Positions 32,150-42,093 are shown, counted from the first letter of the stretch. The stretch: 64,000 nt of DNA from an uncultured Aquimarina sp. (GCA_947496555.1 CANMDH010000012.1:1-64000); one strand, 5' to 3'. Made by a program: numbers and translations. The notes: generated from the sequence alone by a model not told the origin.

Positions 32150-33021
32150 ATACTAATAAATATATAGAATTTAAGAAGAAAAGAGAATTAGGTGACATCC
32201 TTACAGATACCTTTGCTTTTTTAAGGCAAGAAGGAAAATCTTTGTTTTCTGTTTTAATGAAAACATGCGGAATTCCTTTTGTACTTCTTTTATTGGCCTC
32301 TGCTTATTACACCTACGCTTCTTCAAATTTATTTGATCCAGTGAGTATTAGTAATGGTGCAATGTTTAACTCTGGAGCCATCATAATTTCTTTGTTATTG
32401 ATGTTAGCTACACTGCTCGCTTTTTACGGATTACTTTTTGGAAGTGTTTTGCACTATATTAAAGCTTATATCGATAACAAAGGCACTGTAGATTACAGTA
32501 GCGTTGTACAAGGAGTAAAAAAGGATTTTGGAAGCATTCTTGGATTAGGAGTTCTTTCAGGAATTATTATCTTTTTTGGATTTATGCTTTGTGTTTTACC
32601 AGGAATTTACCTTTATGTACCAATGAGTTTGGTCTTTTCAATTTTGGTATTTCGCAATGTAAGTGTTTCAGACTCTATAAGTGAAAGTTTTCAGCTCATA
32701 AAAAATGAATGGTGGATCACTTTTGCTACACTTTTTGTTCTGGGAATAATTATATGGGTGATAAGCATGGTATTTTCTATTCCTGCTCTTGTATATACAT
32801 TTTCCAAAACATTTACTGCTGCCTCAGAAGGCTCATATGCCAATCCATCAGCAATGATCGATTGGGTTTTTATAGCTTTAAATACTATTTCTTCGGCAGC
32901 TCAGTATGCACTATACGTGATTACAGCAATTGCTACCGCTTTTATATATTTCAATCTAAATGAAAGAAAATATGCTACCGGAGCATTAGAACAAATTGAT
33001 TCTTTAGGAAATGAGTCATAA
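32146..33021 (+). CDS. Polytopic membrane protein of the MoxR operon
   Basis: A 291-residue protein with about six hydrophobic segments after a soluble N-terminus (FKKKRELGDILTDTFAFLRQ). It resembles DUF-type membrane proteins related to the glycerophosphodiester phosphodiesterase membrane domain, with the segment LPGIYLYVPMSLVFSILVF typical of that fold. It starts 4 bp inside the SpoIIM gene and is part of the same operon. No active site is visible. Confidence 0.72.
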   Translation: MNTNKYIEFKKKRELGDILTDTFAFLRQEGKSLFSVLMKTCGIPFVLLLLASAYYTYASSNLFDPVSISNGAMFNSGAIIISLLLMLATLLAFYGLLFGSVLHYIKAYIDNKGTVDYSSVVQGVKKDFGSILGLGVLSGIIIFFGFMLCVLPGIYLYVPMSLVFSILVFRNVSVSDSISESFQLIKNEWWITFATLFVLGIIIWVISMVFSIPALVYTFSKTFTAASEGSYANPSAMIDWVFIALNTISSAAQYALYVITAIATAFIYFNLNERKYATGALEQIDSLGNES

Positions 33022-33138
33022 TTACTTAGGGTGATAGCCACAGAAATTATTATTGACAAATTCCATACCTGCACAGAGCAACGTCGAAGTGTGACCAATA
33101 AAAAAATAGTAAAATAAACAGATGAAATACCGAGTAAA

Positions 33139-33885
33139 TTGAGAATTCTTTATTACTTATTATTCTTTGTCATTTTTTCCATATCCATGGAGGCACAAGA
33201 TAGTATTCCAGTTTCAGAAAATACAGAAGTTGTATATGATCTTAATTCTCAAAAAGAAGTAAAGCAATTTGACCGAGAACAGATACAAGAGTATCGTAAT
33301 CAGGATGATTTTAAGTATACCGAATACCAAGAAGTTGATAACTGGTGGACACGATTTAAGAACTGGGTGGGTCAGTTATTTCAAAGATTCTTTAGATGGT
33401 TATCGGGTGGCGAAATTACCGGTTTTTGGGCCTTTATTTTGAAAATATTACCCTATATTGTGGTTATTGGAGTCTTATTCTTACTGGGTTGGTTGTTCTT
33501 AAAAGTAAACCCAACCGATATGCTTCTTGAAAAGCAAGATCCGCCACAAATGGAGCTTACAGAAGACGAAGATATTATCCAAAATAAAGATATACAGCAA
33601 TTAATACATCAAGCATTACAAAACAATAATTACCGACTGGCTATTAGATACTATTATTTGTTTGTATTAAAGAAATTGTCAGATCTTGAGTTAATCAACT
33701 GGGAATCCCAAAAGACCAATACCGATTACATCAAAGAATTGAATGATGCCGGTTTGAAAGATCAATTTAAGGTAATCACCAAATTATACGATTATATCTG
33801 GTACGGTAGTTTTGAAGTAAACGAAAAATCGTATCAGCAGGCAGAAAAAGAGTTTCAATCTATAAGCAATCGAATTCAACGTTAA
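33139..33885 (+). CDS. DUF4129 domain-containing protein, TTG start
   Basis: A 248-residue protein. Signal peptide (MRILYYLLFFVIFSISMEAQ), one transmembrane helix (about 98-120), and a cytoplasmic DUF4129 domain (about 150-245: IHQALQNNNYRLAIRYYYLF, YDYIWYGSFEVNE). The start is TTG: the nearest ATG upstream is out of frame and stops at once, and the next in-frame ATG comes after the signal peptide core. It precedes the DUF4350 gene by 4 bp. Confidence 0.85.
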   Translation: MRILYYLLFFVIFSISMEAQDSIPVSENTEVVYDLNSQKEVKQFDREQIQEYRNQDDFKYTEYQEVDNWWTRFKNWVGQLFQRFFRWLSGGEITGFWAFILKILPYIVVIGVLFLLGWLFLKVNPTDMLLEKQDPPQMELTEDEDIIQNKDIQQLIHQALQNNNYRLAIRYYYLFVLKKLSDLELINWESQKTNTDYIKELNDAGLKDQFKVITKLYDYIWYGSFEVNEKSYQQAEKEFQSISNRIQR

Positions 33886-33889
33886 TATA

Positions 33890-35101
33890 ATGAGTAAAAA
33901 CGCCAAAATATTTATCATACTCATTATTGTGGCTATTGGTTTGCTTACATACCTTGAGGCTAGTGAGCGTGAACCCATAAATTGGTTTCCTAGCTATGCA
34001 AAAGCAGACAAAATACCGTTGGGCACCTATGTATCACATGATATCATACAGAATACTTTCAAAGAAGATAACTTTAAAGATATTAATCAACCCCCTTATG
34101 AGTTTCTTACGGATAATGATACCATTACGGGAACGTATTTTTTTGTGAATGGTCATATAGATTTTGGAGAAGATGAATTAAACAAAATATTGAGTTGGGT
34201 CGAAAAAGGCAATACTTTGTTCATATCCGCAAAATCTATCGAAAGTAACCTTTTAGATACCCTGAACTTAGAAAATGATAACCTTTTATCCTTAAATGAT
34301 ATCTCTACAAAACCCATTGTAGAGTTGACAAATACCAATCTAAAAGAATCCTCTCCTTTTCTATATGATCGAGATACTGATAACCCCTATTTTCGTTCTA
34401 TAGATACAATACACACAACAGCACTTGGAGTGATGCAGTTGTATAATGATACCTTAAAGATAAAAGAACCCCAAATAAATTATATCAAACAGGCTTTTGG
34501 TGACGGAGAAGTTTTATTGCATACATTTCCTGAGGCATTTGGCAATTACTTTATGCTAAAAGATGAAAATTACAGATACACTCAAAACCTTTTAAGCTAT
34601 ATAAATCCAAGGCAACAACTTCTTTGGGATAATTATTATAAATCGGGCAAAACGTTTTATACCTCTCCCCTTTTCCTATTGTTGAATAATAGGTATCTCA
34701 AATGGGCCTACTATTTTATTATAATTGGAATCCTATTATTTGTATTTTTTGAAGGAAAACGCAAACAGAGAAGCATCCCCATAATAACTCCACTAAAAAA
34801 TCAAACACTGGCTTTTACAAGAACCATTAGCGGAATGTATTTTGAAAAAGAAAAGCATAAAGAAATTGCTACCAAGCAAAATCTTTTGTTTTTGGATTAT
34901 GTTCGCAATACTTTAAGAGTGCCAACCGATCATCTGGATGAAAAAACCTTAATCGATATTTCGGCCAGAAGCAATAATGACCTGGAGACTACAAAAAAGC
35001 TGTTCAAGTATTTTGATGAGCTACATAAAAAACAAAAAATAGAAAAAGAAGAGTTAAGCAGACTTTATGAATTGATAACCGATTTCAAAAGTAGAGTATG
35101 A
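33890..35101 (+). CDS. DUF4350 domain-containing protein
   Basis: A 403-residue protein with an N-terminal helix (IFIILIIVAIGLLTYLEA), a periplasmic DUF4350 domain (about 40-240), a second helix (about 272-290) and a cytoplasmic tail. The extracytoplasmic domain resembles GATase1-like folds without a catalytic Cys. The tail (TLRVPTDHLDEKTLIDISAR) is conserved in relatives. It sits just before MoxR in this operon type. Confidence 0.83.
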   Translation: MSKNAKIFIILIIVAIGLLTYLEASEREPINWFPSYAKADKIPLGTYVSHDIIQNTFKEDNFKDINQPPYEFLTDNDTITGTYFFVNGHIDFGEDELNKILSWVEKGNTLFISAKSIESNLLDTLNLENDNLLSLNDISTKPIVELTNTNLKESSPFLYDRDTDNPYFRSIDTIHTTALGVMQLYNDTLKIKEPQINYIKQAFGDGEVLLHTFPEAFGNYFMLKDENYRYTQNLLSYINPRQQLLWDNYYKSGKTFYTSPLFLLLNNRYLKWAYYFIIIGILLFVFFEGKRKQRSIPIITPLKNQTLAFTRTISGMYFEKEKHKEIATKQNLLFLDYVRNTLRVPTDHLDEKTLIDISARSNNDLETTKKLFKYFDELHKKQKIEKEELSRLYELITDFKSRV

Positions 35102-35128
35102 TACCATATATTTTAAACGAATTATAGA

Positions 35129-36169
35129 ATGGAAAACGAAGAAACAACAAATAACATAAATCCAGAACAAACTCCGCAAGTAGCGTCCACAGATCAAAAT
35201 CTGGAGTTTCAAAATAGAATTGATCTTAGCGAGCTACAGGAAATTGCCGAAAAACTGAAAGTACAATTAGCAAAAGTAATTGTGGGGCAACAAGATTTTA
35301 TCGAATTATTGATCGTATCGCTTTTGTCGAATGGACATGTTTTGATCGAAGGTGTACCGGGAATTGCAAAAACCATTACAGCTAAGTTGTTTGCAAAAAC
35401 ATTGGATACTGGGTTTAATCGAATTCAGTTTACTCCGGATCTTATGCCAAGCGATGTATTGGGAACTTCGGTGCTAAACATGAAGACAAGTGACTTTGAG
35501 TTTAAAAAAGGGCCGATTTTTTCGAATATGGTGCTTATCGATGAAATTAACCGCGCCCCAGCCAAAACACAAGCGGCTTTATTCGAAGTAATGGAGGAAA
35601 GACAAGTAACTATCGATGGTATTCGATATCCTATGGAACCTCCTTTTATGGTATTGGCTACACAAAACCCAATAGAACAAGAAGGAACTTATGCCCTACC
35701 TGAAGCACAATTGGATAGATTTTTATTCAAAATAAAGGTAGATTATCCAGGTCTTGAAGAAGAAGTAAATATCCTGAAAACTCATCATGAAAGAAAATCT
35801 CAAAAACCTCTTGAAATGGTTGAAGCCGTATTAACCCCTGCAAAATTGCAAGAGTTTAAAGCTAAAACCCAAGAGGTTATTGTTGAAGAAAAGATATTGA
35901 GTTATATCGCAGAGATCGTTACCAAAACCAGGACACATCCTCATCTTTATTTGGGTGGTTCGCCTCGTGCTTCTATAGCAGTAATGAATGCTTCAAAAGC
36001 GTTTGCCGCTATAAACGGAAGGGATTTTGTAACTCCCGAAGACATCAAAAAATCATTGTTCCCAGTCTTAAGACATCGTATCATTTTGTCTCCAGAACGT
36101 GAGATGGAAGGAATGACTACCGAAAATGTAATTGAAATGATCCTTCAATCTGTAGAAATACCAAGATAG
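35129..36169 (+). CDS. MoxR family AAA+ ATPase
   Basis: A 346-residue ATPase. Walker A GVPGIAKTITAK (about 75-86), Walker B VLIDEINRAP (about 136-145), sensor 1 LATQNPIEQEG (about 177-187), arginine finger region LPEAQLDRFLFK, and the C-terminal lid with GGSPRASIAVMNASKA. MoxR ATPases act as chaperones that mature complexes with DUF58 or VWA partners; a DUF58 gene follows 2 bp downstream. Cytoplasmic. Confidence 0.95.
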   Translation: MENEETTNNINPEQTPQVASTDQNLEFQNRIDLSELQEIAEKLKVQLAKVIVGQQDFIELLIVSLLSNGHVLIEGVPGIAKTITAKLFAKTLDTGFNRIQFTPDLMPSDVLGTSVLNMKTSDFEFKKGPIFSNMVLIDEINRAPAKTQAALFEVMEERQVTIDGIRYPMEPPFMVLATQNPIEQEGTYALPEAQLDRFLFKIKVDYPGLEEEVNILKTHHERKSQKPLEMVEAVLTPAKLQEFKAKTQEVIVEEKILSYIAEIVTKTRTHPHLYLGGSPRASIAVMNASKAFAAINGRDFVTPEDIKKSLFPVLRHRIILSPEREMEGMTTENVIEMILQSVEIPR

Positions 36170-36171
36170 TT

Positions 36172-37506
36172 TTGATCAAATTTTTAAAATCACTATATCT
36201 AAACGCCAAAGTATTTTATATACTTGCCGCAATATCGATATTATTTTTGTTGTCGTATTGGTTCACGGCGCTATATCCAATAGCTTGGTTATTGGTTTGG
36301 GGAGTAGGGATTACATTTTTATTTGATATTGTTATTCTCTACAATACAAAAAACGGTATTGATGCCAGCAGAATTTTACCTGATAAATTCTCTAATAGTG
36401 ACTTCAATGCTGTACCTGTGCGGATAAAGAATAACTATAGCTTCGCCTGCAATGTAGAAATTATTGATGAAATTCCGGTGCAATTTCAAAAACGGGACTT
36501 TCTTAAAACGGGTACCATTCCTACCAAATCGGTGCTAGATTTTGAATATTCACTGCGCCCTGTAAAACGAGGAGAATATGTTTTCGGGAATCTGCACATA
36601 TACGCTATGACTCGCCTTGGCCTTGCAAAACGTCGTTATAGTTTTGATAAGTCTGCCATGGTAAAAGTATACCCTTCGTTTATACAGATGAAGAAATACG
36701 ATTTTCTGGCCATTGATAACAAGCTCACCCAAATCGGACTCAAAAAAATACGCCGCATTGGGCATACCATCGAGTTTGAGCAAATCAAAGAATATGTTTT
36801 GGGCGATGATGTTCGTACCATTAACTGGAAAGCTACTGCCAAACATGGTAATTTGATGATCAATCAATTTCAAGATGAGAAATCACAACCTATCTATTCT
36901 GTAATTGATGCTAGCCGAGTCATGAAAATGCCATTTAATGAGTTAAGTTTATTGGATTATGCTGTGAATAGCACCTTGGCTTTTTCTAACATTGCTTTAA
37001 AGAAGCATGACAAGGTTGGGATGCTTAGCTTTTCGAATACCGTTAACGATTTTTTACCCGATAGTGGTAAGAAAACATACATCAATAACATTTCTGAAAC
37101 GCTATATAATGTAAAAACACAGTTCCTGGATTCTGATTTTGGGTTGTTATATGCGCATATCAAACGACAAATTACCCATCGCAGTTTATTACTTCTATAC
37201 ACTAATTTTGAGCATATCTCGTCGCTTAAACGGCAACTACCCTATTTACAAGCTTTGGCCAAAAAGCACCTGTTAGTAGTGATTTTCTTTGAAAATACAG
37301 AATTAGATAATCTAATTAATAAAAAAGCCGAGGATCTGCAAACGATCTACGACCAAACTATCGCACAACAATTTGCTTATGACAAAAAAGTGATGGTAAA
37401 AGAGTTGCAAAAACATGGTATTCAAACAGTTCTAACTGCTCCAGAGGATCTTACGGTAAATACCATCAACAAATATCTTGAGATTAAAGCAAGAGGACTT
37501 TTATAA
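36172..37506 (+). CDS. DUF58 domain-containing protein, TTG start
   Basis: A 444-residue protein with two N-terminal membrane helices (about 15-60) and a cytosolic DUF58/VWA-like domain (about 190-430), with the DUF58 signature VLGDDVRTINWKATAKHGNL. The likely metal-ion-dependent adhesion segment is VIDASRVM. The start is TTG at 36172, 2 bp after the MoxR stop; the frame has no closer ATG and the residues after it (IKFLKSLYLNAKVFY) match family N-termini. It should be a client or partner of MoxR. Confidence 0.9.
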   Translation: MIKFLKSLYLNAKVFYILAAISILFLLSYWFTALYPIAWLLVWGVGITFLFDIVILYNTKNGIDASRILPDKFSNSDFNAVPVRIKNNYSFACNVEIIDEIPVQFQKRDFLKTGTIPTKSVLDFEYSLRPVKRGEYVFGNLHIYAMTRLGLAKRRYSFDKSAMVKVYPSFIQMKKYDFLAIDNKLTQIGLKKIRRIGHTIEFEQIKEYVLGDDVRTINWKATAKHGNLMINQFQDEKSQPIYSVIDASRVMKMPFNELSLLDYAVNSTLAFSNIALKKHDKVGMLSFSNTVNDFLPDSGKKTYINNISETLYNVKTQFLDSDFGLLYAHIKRQITHRSLLLLYTNFEHISSLKRQLPYLQALAKKHLLVVIFFENTELDNLINKKAEDLQTIYDQTIAQQFAYDKKVMVKELQKHGIQTVLTAPEDLTVNTINKYLEIKARGLL

Positions 37507-37656
37507 TTTACAATTATTATAGTATTTTGAGTAAAAAAAGTATTGAATAAGCAGTATTATACATGTACGAATACTTATAAACGAGTACAAACAGAAATAA
37601 AATATATAGAAAATAAAGGACATATATCCTTTATACTATTGTTGGCAAACATTAGA

Positions 37657-38226
37657 ATGGAGGAAACGGAATATAAAGGAATTTTACACAAAGAAGTTAA
37701 TAAACTTGCAGGAATCAGTCCAAGATTCCATAGGATTTCCAGTATGTTACTGGATCATTTTATAATGTGCTTTTTAATTGTTCCATTAGGAATTCTAATT
37801 TTCATAGTCGTCGCTCAATTTGAACAAAACCTTTCTAAGTTAAGTGGAATAGGTCTGTTTTCTATCCCAATGTTTATTTATATTAACAAAGATTTACTAA
37901 GGGGAAAGAGCCCAGCAAAACGGATAATGGGATATCAAATTGTTGACATAAAAACGAATCAACCAGCTAGTGAATTTCAATGTTTTATACGAAATCTGAC
38001 ATTAATTGGTTGGCCTATAGAAGTAATTGTCGGACTAATAAACCCGCAAAGACGTATTGGTGATTTTCTTGCAAATACTAAAGTCATTATATCTGACAAA
38101 GAGAAATTAAAATCGATTTGGCACGATCTAAAAAAAGTAGAATTGAAAGCAAATTTTATAGGAATTTTAATAGTTGGTGGACTGTATTTCTACGGACTGA
38201 CCTGGGTATTCCCTGGAATGAATTAA
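37657..38226 (+). CDS. RDD family membrane protein
   Basis: A 189-residue protein with an RDD domain: PRFHRISSMLLDHFIMCFLI (Arg and Asp at the expected places), a second helix (FSIPMFIYINKDLLRG) and GKSPAKRIMGYQIVD. The usual RDD layout of three helices ends in YFYGLTWVFPG. The ATG at 37657 is preferred; a TTG 38 codons upstream would add a poorly conserved N-terminus. It follows the DUF58 gene but is separated by about 150 bp, so co-transcription is uncertain. It is a paralogue of the RDD protein at 30436. Confidence 0.8.
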   Translation: MEETEYKGILHKEVNKLAGISPRFHRISSMLLDHFIMCFLIVPLGILIFIVVAQFEQNLSKLSGIGLFSIPMFIYINKDLLRGKSPAKRIMGYQIVDIKTNQPASEFQCFIRNLTLIGWPIEVIVGLINPQRRIGDFLANTKVIISDKEKLKSIWHDLKKVELKANFIGILIVGGLYFYGLTWVFPGMN

Positions 38227-38325
38227 AAAACAACAAGCAACAAGAATAGAAACTAATTTAGTGTAAACACCTAATCTTTAACTTGTGTAAACCATGTATC
38301 TTAACGAACATTAAAAATCAGTGTT

Positions 38326-38796
38326 TTGAAAGAGTTATCAATAAAAAAAGGAGAGATATTACAACGATGCGGTGAACTAAACACAAAGGTTTACCATGTC
38401 AAATCTGGTTTACTACGAAGCTATTCAATCGATAAAAACGGCAAAGAAAATATATTCATGTTTGCACCGGAAGCATGGGTAATAGCAGACAACTGTAACC
38501 CAGAATCACCTGCAGATCTATTTATAGACGCTTTAGAAGATTCAAAAATACTTGTTATGCAAAAAGACCTTGAAAGAGAAAAACAAAATGTAGGTGCTTT
38601 TACAAAAAGATTAAATGCATTACAAAAACGAGTTTTAATGCTAATCAGCACAAATGCTATTGAACGATATGAATATTTTATTCAAACATACCCTGACATA
38701 GCTCATCGGGTACCTCAACGCATGATCGCTTCATATATTGGTGTTAATCCCGAAACCTTAAGTGCTGCCAAATCAAAACACCTAAATAAAGATTGA
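38326..38796 (+). CDS. Short Crp/Fnr family regulator, TTG start
   Basis: A 156-residue protein with a cyclic-nucleotide-binding-like beta barrel (about 1-95: ELSIKKGEILQRCGELN, VKSGLLRSYSIDKNGKENIF) and a C-terminal helix-turn-helix (about 125-152: PQRMIASYIGVNPETLSAAK). It starts directly in the barrel, about 30 residues later than typical family members. No in-frame ATG exists before a stop 24 bp upstream, so TTG at 38326 is the only start. Either the N-terminus is naturally short or the gene has been shortened. It precedes an FMN reductase gene. Confidence 0.8.
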   Translation: MKELSIKKGEILQRCGELNTKVYHVKSGLLRSYSIDKNGKENIFMFAPEAWVIADNCNPESPADLFIDALEDSKILVMQKDLEREKQNVGAFTKRLNALQKRVLMLISTNAIERYEYFIQTYPDIAHRVPQRMIASYIGVNPETLSAAKSKHLNKD

Positions 38797-38875
38797 CTTA
38801 TTTCATTTCTTATGAAATCATAATGCAAAGCAATTTTATAAGCTAGACATTTGCTCTTAAACAAAATATGGAGTA

Positions 38876-39421
38876 ATGACTAAAAATGTTATTGCCTTTG
38901 GGGCTTCAAACAGCAAACATTCCATCAATAAGCAATTCGCTCAATTTACAGCCAGCAAATTAAGAAATACAGAAGTAACTATTCTTGACCTAAATAATTT
39001 TGAGTTACCTATCTATTCAATTGATTTAGAAAAAAAATCAGGCATTCCTTCCAATGCAATTAGATTTTCAAAATTCATCAAAGAATCTGATGCTATCATC
39101 ATTTCACTAGCAGAACATAATGGACTTTATACGAGTGCATTTAAAAACTTATGGGATTGGATTTCGAGGATTGATGATATGAATATCTGGGGCGGCAAGC
39201 CCATGTTTCTTCTTTCTACCTCTCCTTCTAAAAAAGAAAGAAACTATGTGATGAAAGTTTCACTAGATCTATTTCCAGCTTTTGGAGCTAATATCCTTGC
39301 AAAGTATGTCTTACCCTCATTCAATCACTATTTTAAAAACAATCAAATAATAGATGAAAATCATGCTCGGAATTTTGAGTCAGAGTTACACAAATTTCAG
39401 GAACATATTAATCAAATATAA
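38876..39421 (+). CDS. NADPH-dependent FMN reductase family protein
   Basis: A 181-residue flavodoxin-like protein. The FMN phosphate loop is FGASNSKHSINKQFA (about 8-22) and the later flavin contacts are SLAEHNGLYTSAFKNLWDWI (about 79-98), both typical of NAD(P)H-dependent quinone or FMN reductases. Cytosolic. It is 80 bp after the Crp-type gene, likely a target of that regulator. Substrate not predictable from sequence. Confidence 0.88.
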   Translation: MTKNVIAFGASNSKHSINKQFAQFTASKLRNTEVTILDLNNFELPIYSIDLEKKSGIPSNAIRFSKFIKESDAIIISLAEHNGLYTSAFKNLWDWISRIDDMNIWGGKPMFLLSTSPSKKERNYVMKVSLDLFPAFGANILAKYVLPSFNHYFKNNQIIDENHARNFESELHKFQEHINQI

Positions 39422-39427
39422 TTTACT

Positions 39428-39886
39428 ATGAATTACAAAACTTTTTTTAAAATCGCCACAGTATTATGGATTATTTGGGGTTTAGTGCACATGTTTGCCG
39501 GTACCATGACCATTTATTTTATTACCTCTGGTGATATAAGCGGAGCAGTAGGTGGAATAGCGGATGCTGTTGACCCTGAGACTCTGCAAATGACTTATCC
39601 GGCTGCTGCGGGAGCAGTAATTGGCCAACACGGCTTTAATCTTCTTTGGGTAGGTACTGTAACGCTTATTTGCGCATTTTATATCTGGAAGGGCAATAAA
39701 AACGCCATCTTCCTGGCAGCTATTGCCGGTGGTTTAACCGATTTAGGATACTTCATTTTTCTAGATCTAGGAGGTTTTGTGCATTTTGTTCCAGGAACTA
39801 TTATGACCTTGGTCTCTTCAGCGGCTATCATTTTAAGCTTTGTAGCTTACTTTAAAACCAAAGTCTCAACAGATTCTAGCTCCTAA
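39428..39886 (+). CDS. Four-helix membrane protein of unknown function
   Basis: A 152-residue protein with four hydrophobic segments (about 7-28, 55-80, 85-106, 112-142). It starts 6 bp after the FMN reductase stop, so the two are co-transcribed. His22 in LVHMFAG and conserved Gly/Pro in the loops give no clear function. A hairpin follows the gene. Confidence 0.68.
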   Translation: MNYKTFFKIATVLWIIWGLVHMFAGTMTIYFITSGDISGAVGGIADAVDPETLQMTYPAAAGAVIGQHGFNLLWVGTVTLICAFYIWKGNKNAIFLAAIAGGLTDLGYFIFLDLGGFVHFVPGTIMTLVSSAAIILSFVAYFKTKVSTDSSS

Positions 39887-39910
39887 AAAGATCATTGGCA
39901 TGGGTTGATG

Positions 39911-39945
39911 AGATCAGTATTTTGTTTTTCTCTTAATACTGATCT
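39911..39945 (+). terminator. Terminator-like hairpin
   Basis: AGATCAGTATT / AATACTGATCT, an 11-bp stem with a 13-nt loop, 25 bp after the stop of the membrane-protein gene. Only a weak T-run follows. Confidence 0.6.
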
Positions 39946-40000
39946 TATTGATTTTAGGTTGTATCGTCTTTCGTAATTTATACTCAACTGGCAAATTATC

Positions 40001-41410
40001 ATGGTAAAAACTTTTAGCATATTCTTCATTATTACATTTTGTTTGCCTTGGAACATGATGGCACAAGAGGAAGAAAAGGAAGCCCAAAGTATACCTCCCA
40101 TTGGTATTTTAAGAGCAGAAGAGTCTTACATATACCTCGACTCAATAGAGAAAAAAATGATTTTTCTCCAACCTCTTAAACTAATGACCATCAACAGAGA
40201 AAATAATATTTTTCTTACATTGGGTGGCGAATACCGTGCAAGAATCGAACATTACACGAACGAGAATTATACTGACAGAGACCTGACCTATTATTCTCAA
40301 AGAGTCAATTTGCACGCCTCTTTAATGCTAGGTACTAAGTTTCGTCTTTTTGGTGAACTATACAGTGGTTACGTGACAGATAATGAAAATATATTTCTTG
40401 AATCTGATGAAATTGATCTTCATCAAGGTTTCTTGGAGTGGAAACCTATCAATTCTTCCAGCTTTAAGACAACCGTCAGGCTTGGAAGGCAAGAAATTGG
40501 ATATGGAGCTTCTCGAATTGTAGGCATAAGAGAAGGGCCTAATATGAGAAGGTCTTTTGATATGGCAAGAGTTATAATCCAAAAAAACAACTCGTCTATC
40601 GATCTGCTTTATGGAAAAGAAGTTGATATTTCTCCTTTCAGTTTTGACAATAAGTCCAATATTTTTAAAAGTGATGTATCAAATCCTAGTTTTTGGGGTG
40701 CGTACTATAGACGACCTTTTCTAGGAGACATTGGTAAACTAGATCTCTATTATTTTGGCTTTTATTCAAATTTATCACGTTTCAATGATGTTGCCGGTAC
40801 AGAAACCAGACATTCCATTGGCGCTAGATCATTTGGCACTAAAGGCCGATTATCATACAATACCGAAATAATCATACAATGGGGTGAACTTGGTAACAGT
40901 GATATTTTTGCTTACAATATAGAAACGGACTGGAAATACACGATTATCAAAAATGGCTGGAAACCTAAACTAGGTATTAAAGCAGATTGGTCGAGCGGAG
41001 ATCAACGTGCCGGAGATGGAAAAGTGGGCACATTTAATCCGATATTTGTCAATCCTGCGATTTACAGTCTCGCTGCCGTAAATACACCTGCAAATATCAC
41101 AAGCCTACATCCCAACTTCACTTTTTATCCTATGGAAGGTTTAACGATTTATTTGGACTATGCCTTCATTTATAGAACCCAATCAAATGATGGTCTTTAT
41201 ACTCCCCCACGCTTTTTAACTCGTGAAGCCAATGGGATTCGCACAAAACATATTGGAGACGTATTTGGTTTACAAGTATCTTATGAAATCAATCGTAATA
41301 TCTCCTTTGATTTGCGGAGCTCTTATTTCATTGCAAGTGAATTTATTGAAGTATCAGGCGATTCAGAAAATATTTTCTACATAGCCCCAACAGTAAGTTT
41401 TAAATTTTAG
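40001..41410 (+). CDS. Alginate-export-family outer-membrane beta-barrel protein
   Basis: A 469-residue outer-membrane protein with a signal peptide (ends NMMAQ). The barrel begins with the family pattern LGGEYRARIEHY and has LGRQEIGYGASRIVGIREGP and many alternating hydrophobic strands, ending FYIAPTVSFKF with a terminal Phe. Relatives of the AlgE-like family form anion-selective pores. No alginate lyase or synthesis genes are nearby, so the transported compound is open. Confidence 0.85.
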   Translation: MVKTFSIFFIITFCLPWNMMAQEEEKEAQSIPPIGILRAEESYIYLDSIEKKMIFLQPLKLMTINRENNIFLTLGGEYRARIEHYTNENYTDRDLTYYSQRVNLHASLMLGTKFRLFGELYSGYVTDNENIFLESDEIDLHQGFLEWKPINSSSFKTTVRLGRQEIGYGASRIVGIREGPNMRRSFDMARVIIQKNNSSIDLLYGKEVDISPFSFDNKSNIFKSDVSNPSFWGAYYRRPFLGDIGKLDLYYFGFYSNLSRFNDVAGTETRHSIGARSFGTKGRLSYNTEIIIQWGELGNSDIFAYNIETDWKYTIIKNGWKPKLGIKADWSSGDQRAGDGKVGTFNPIFVNPAIYSLAAVNTPANITSLHPNFTFYPMEGLTIYLDYAFIYRTQSNDGLYTPPRFLTREANGIRTKHIGDVFGLQVSYEINRNISFDLRSSYFIASEFIEVSGDSENIFYIAPTVSFKF

Positions 41411-41532
41411 TTTTTTTTGTGCTTAATTAATTATCTTGGGGTCCTAAAGTAGAAGTATTAAATCCGCCACTGCCCTTATGTTAACCGTTGACAGCAAGTA
41501 CAAAAGTATTGCTTATTTATTGAGAATAATAA

Positions 41533-42093
41533 ATGATTAAGGAAGGAATGATCATAAAGCTTAAGGAATTATCCATTAGTGATAACCTCAAAAAAATGGA
41601 TACTCAATTTCCCATTTCTCCTATCGTTTTATTTGATTCTAAAGAAAGTTATTATAAACACATTTGCTTCAAATTTAATATTGAAACTGATACTTATCAC
41701 CTAAGACCTAGTTTTTTTCTTTCCAATTTTACAGATACATGCCTAGTATTAAAGAAAGAGAAATACAAAACGATTTGCTACACTAAATACTTCATTATTG
41801 AATTAGAAGACGCTATTCAAAACAATGAAATTGAAATTTTAAATCATAAACAGTCATTATTATTAAATGAAATTGTTCTTGATATAACTTCTTATAAAGG
41901 TCAACTAATACATATTCATGAAAACTATAACCAAGGATTAATAACCAAAGAAGAATTAATTTCTCAAGTGATTGATTTGAACATAACATTTTGTAGAGAG
42001 CAAGGGAAATGGAATCACATTCTAAAACCTAATTATTTTATGGGAGGTATAGCGATGGATATAGTTAAAAGAACAAAAAGTAAAGAAAAATAA
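41533..42093 (+). CDS. Hypothetical protein
   Basis: A 186-residue soluble protein with no signal peptide and no domain I recognise. It is rich in Ile, Lys and Tyr, with a beta-rich first half (SPIVLFDSKESYYKHICFKF) and a helical second half. It starts an accessory stretch of short, unrelated genes with irregular spacers. A gene cassette origin is possible. The 122-bp spacer before it has no terminator for the porin gene. Confidence 0.6.
   Translation: MIKEGMIIKLKELSISDNLKKMDTQFPISPIVLFDSKESYYKHICFKFNIETDTYHLRPSFFLSNFTDTCLVLKKEKYKTICYTKYFIIELEDAIQNNEIEILNHKQSLLLNEIVLDITSYKGQLIHIHENYNQGLITKEELISQVIDLNITFCREQGKWNHILKPNYFMGGIAMDIVKRTKSKEK

Noticed and set aside
37543-37656. N-terminal extension of the second RDD protein from a TTG
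   Set aside because: The extra 38 residues are not RDD-like and an ATG at the domain start is available.
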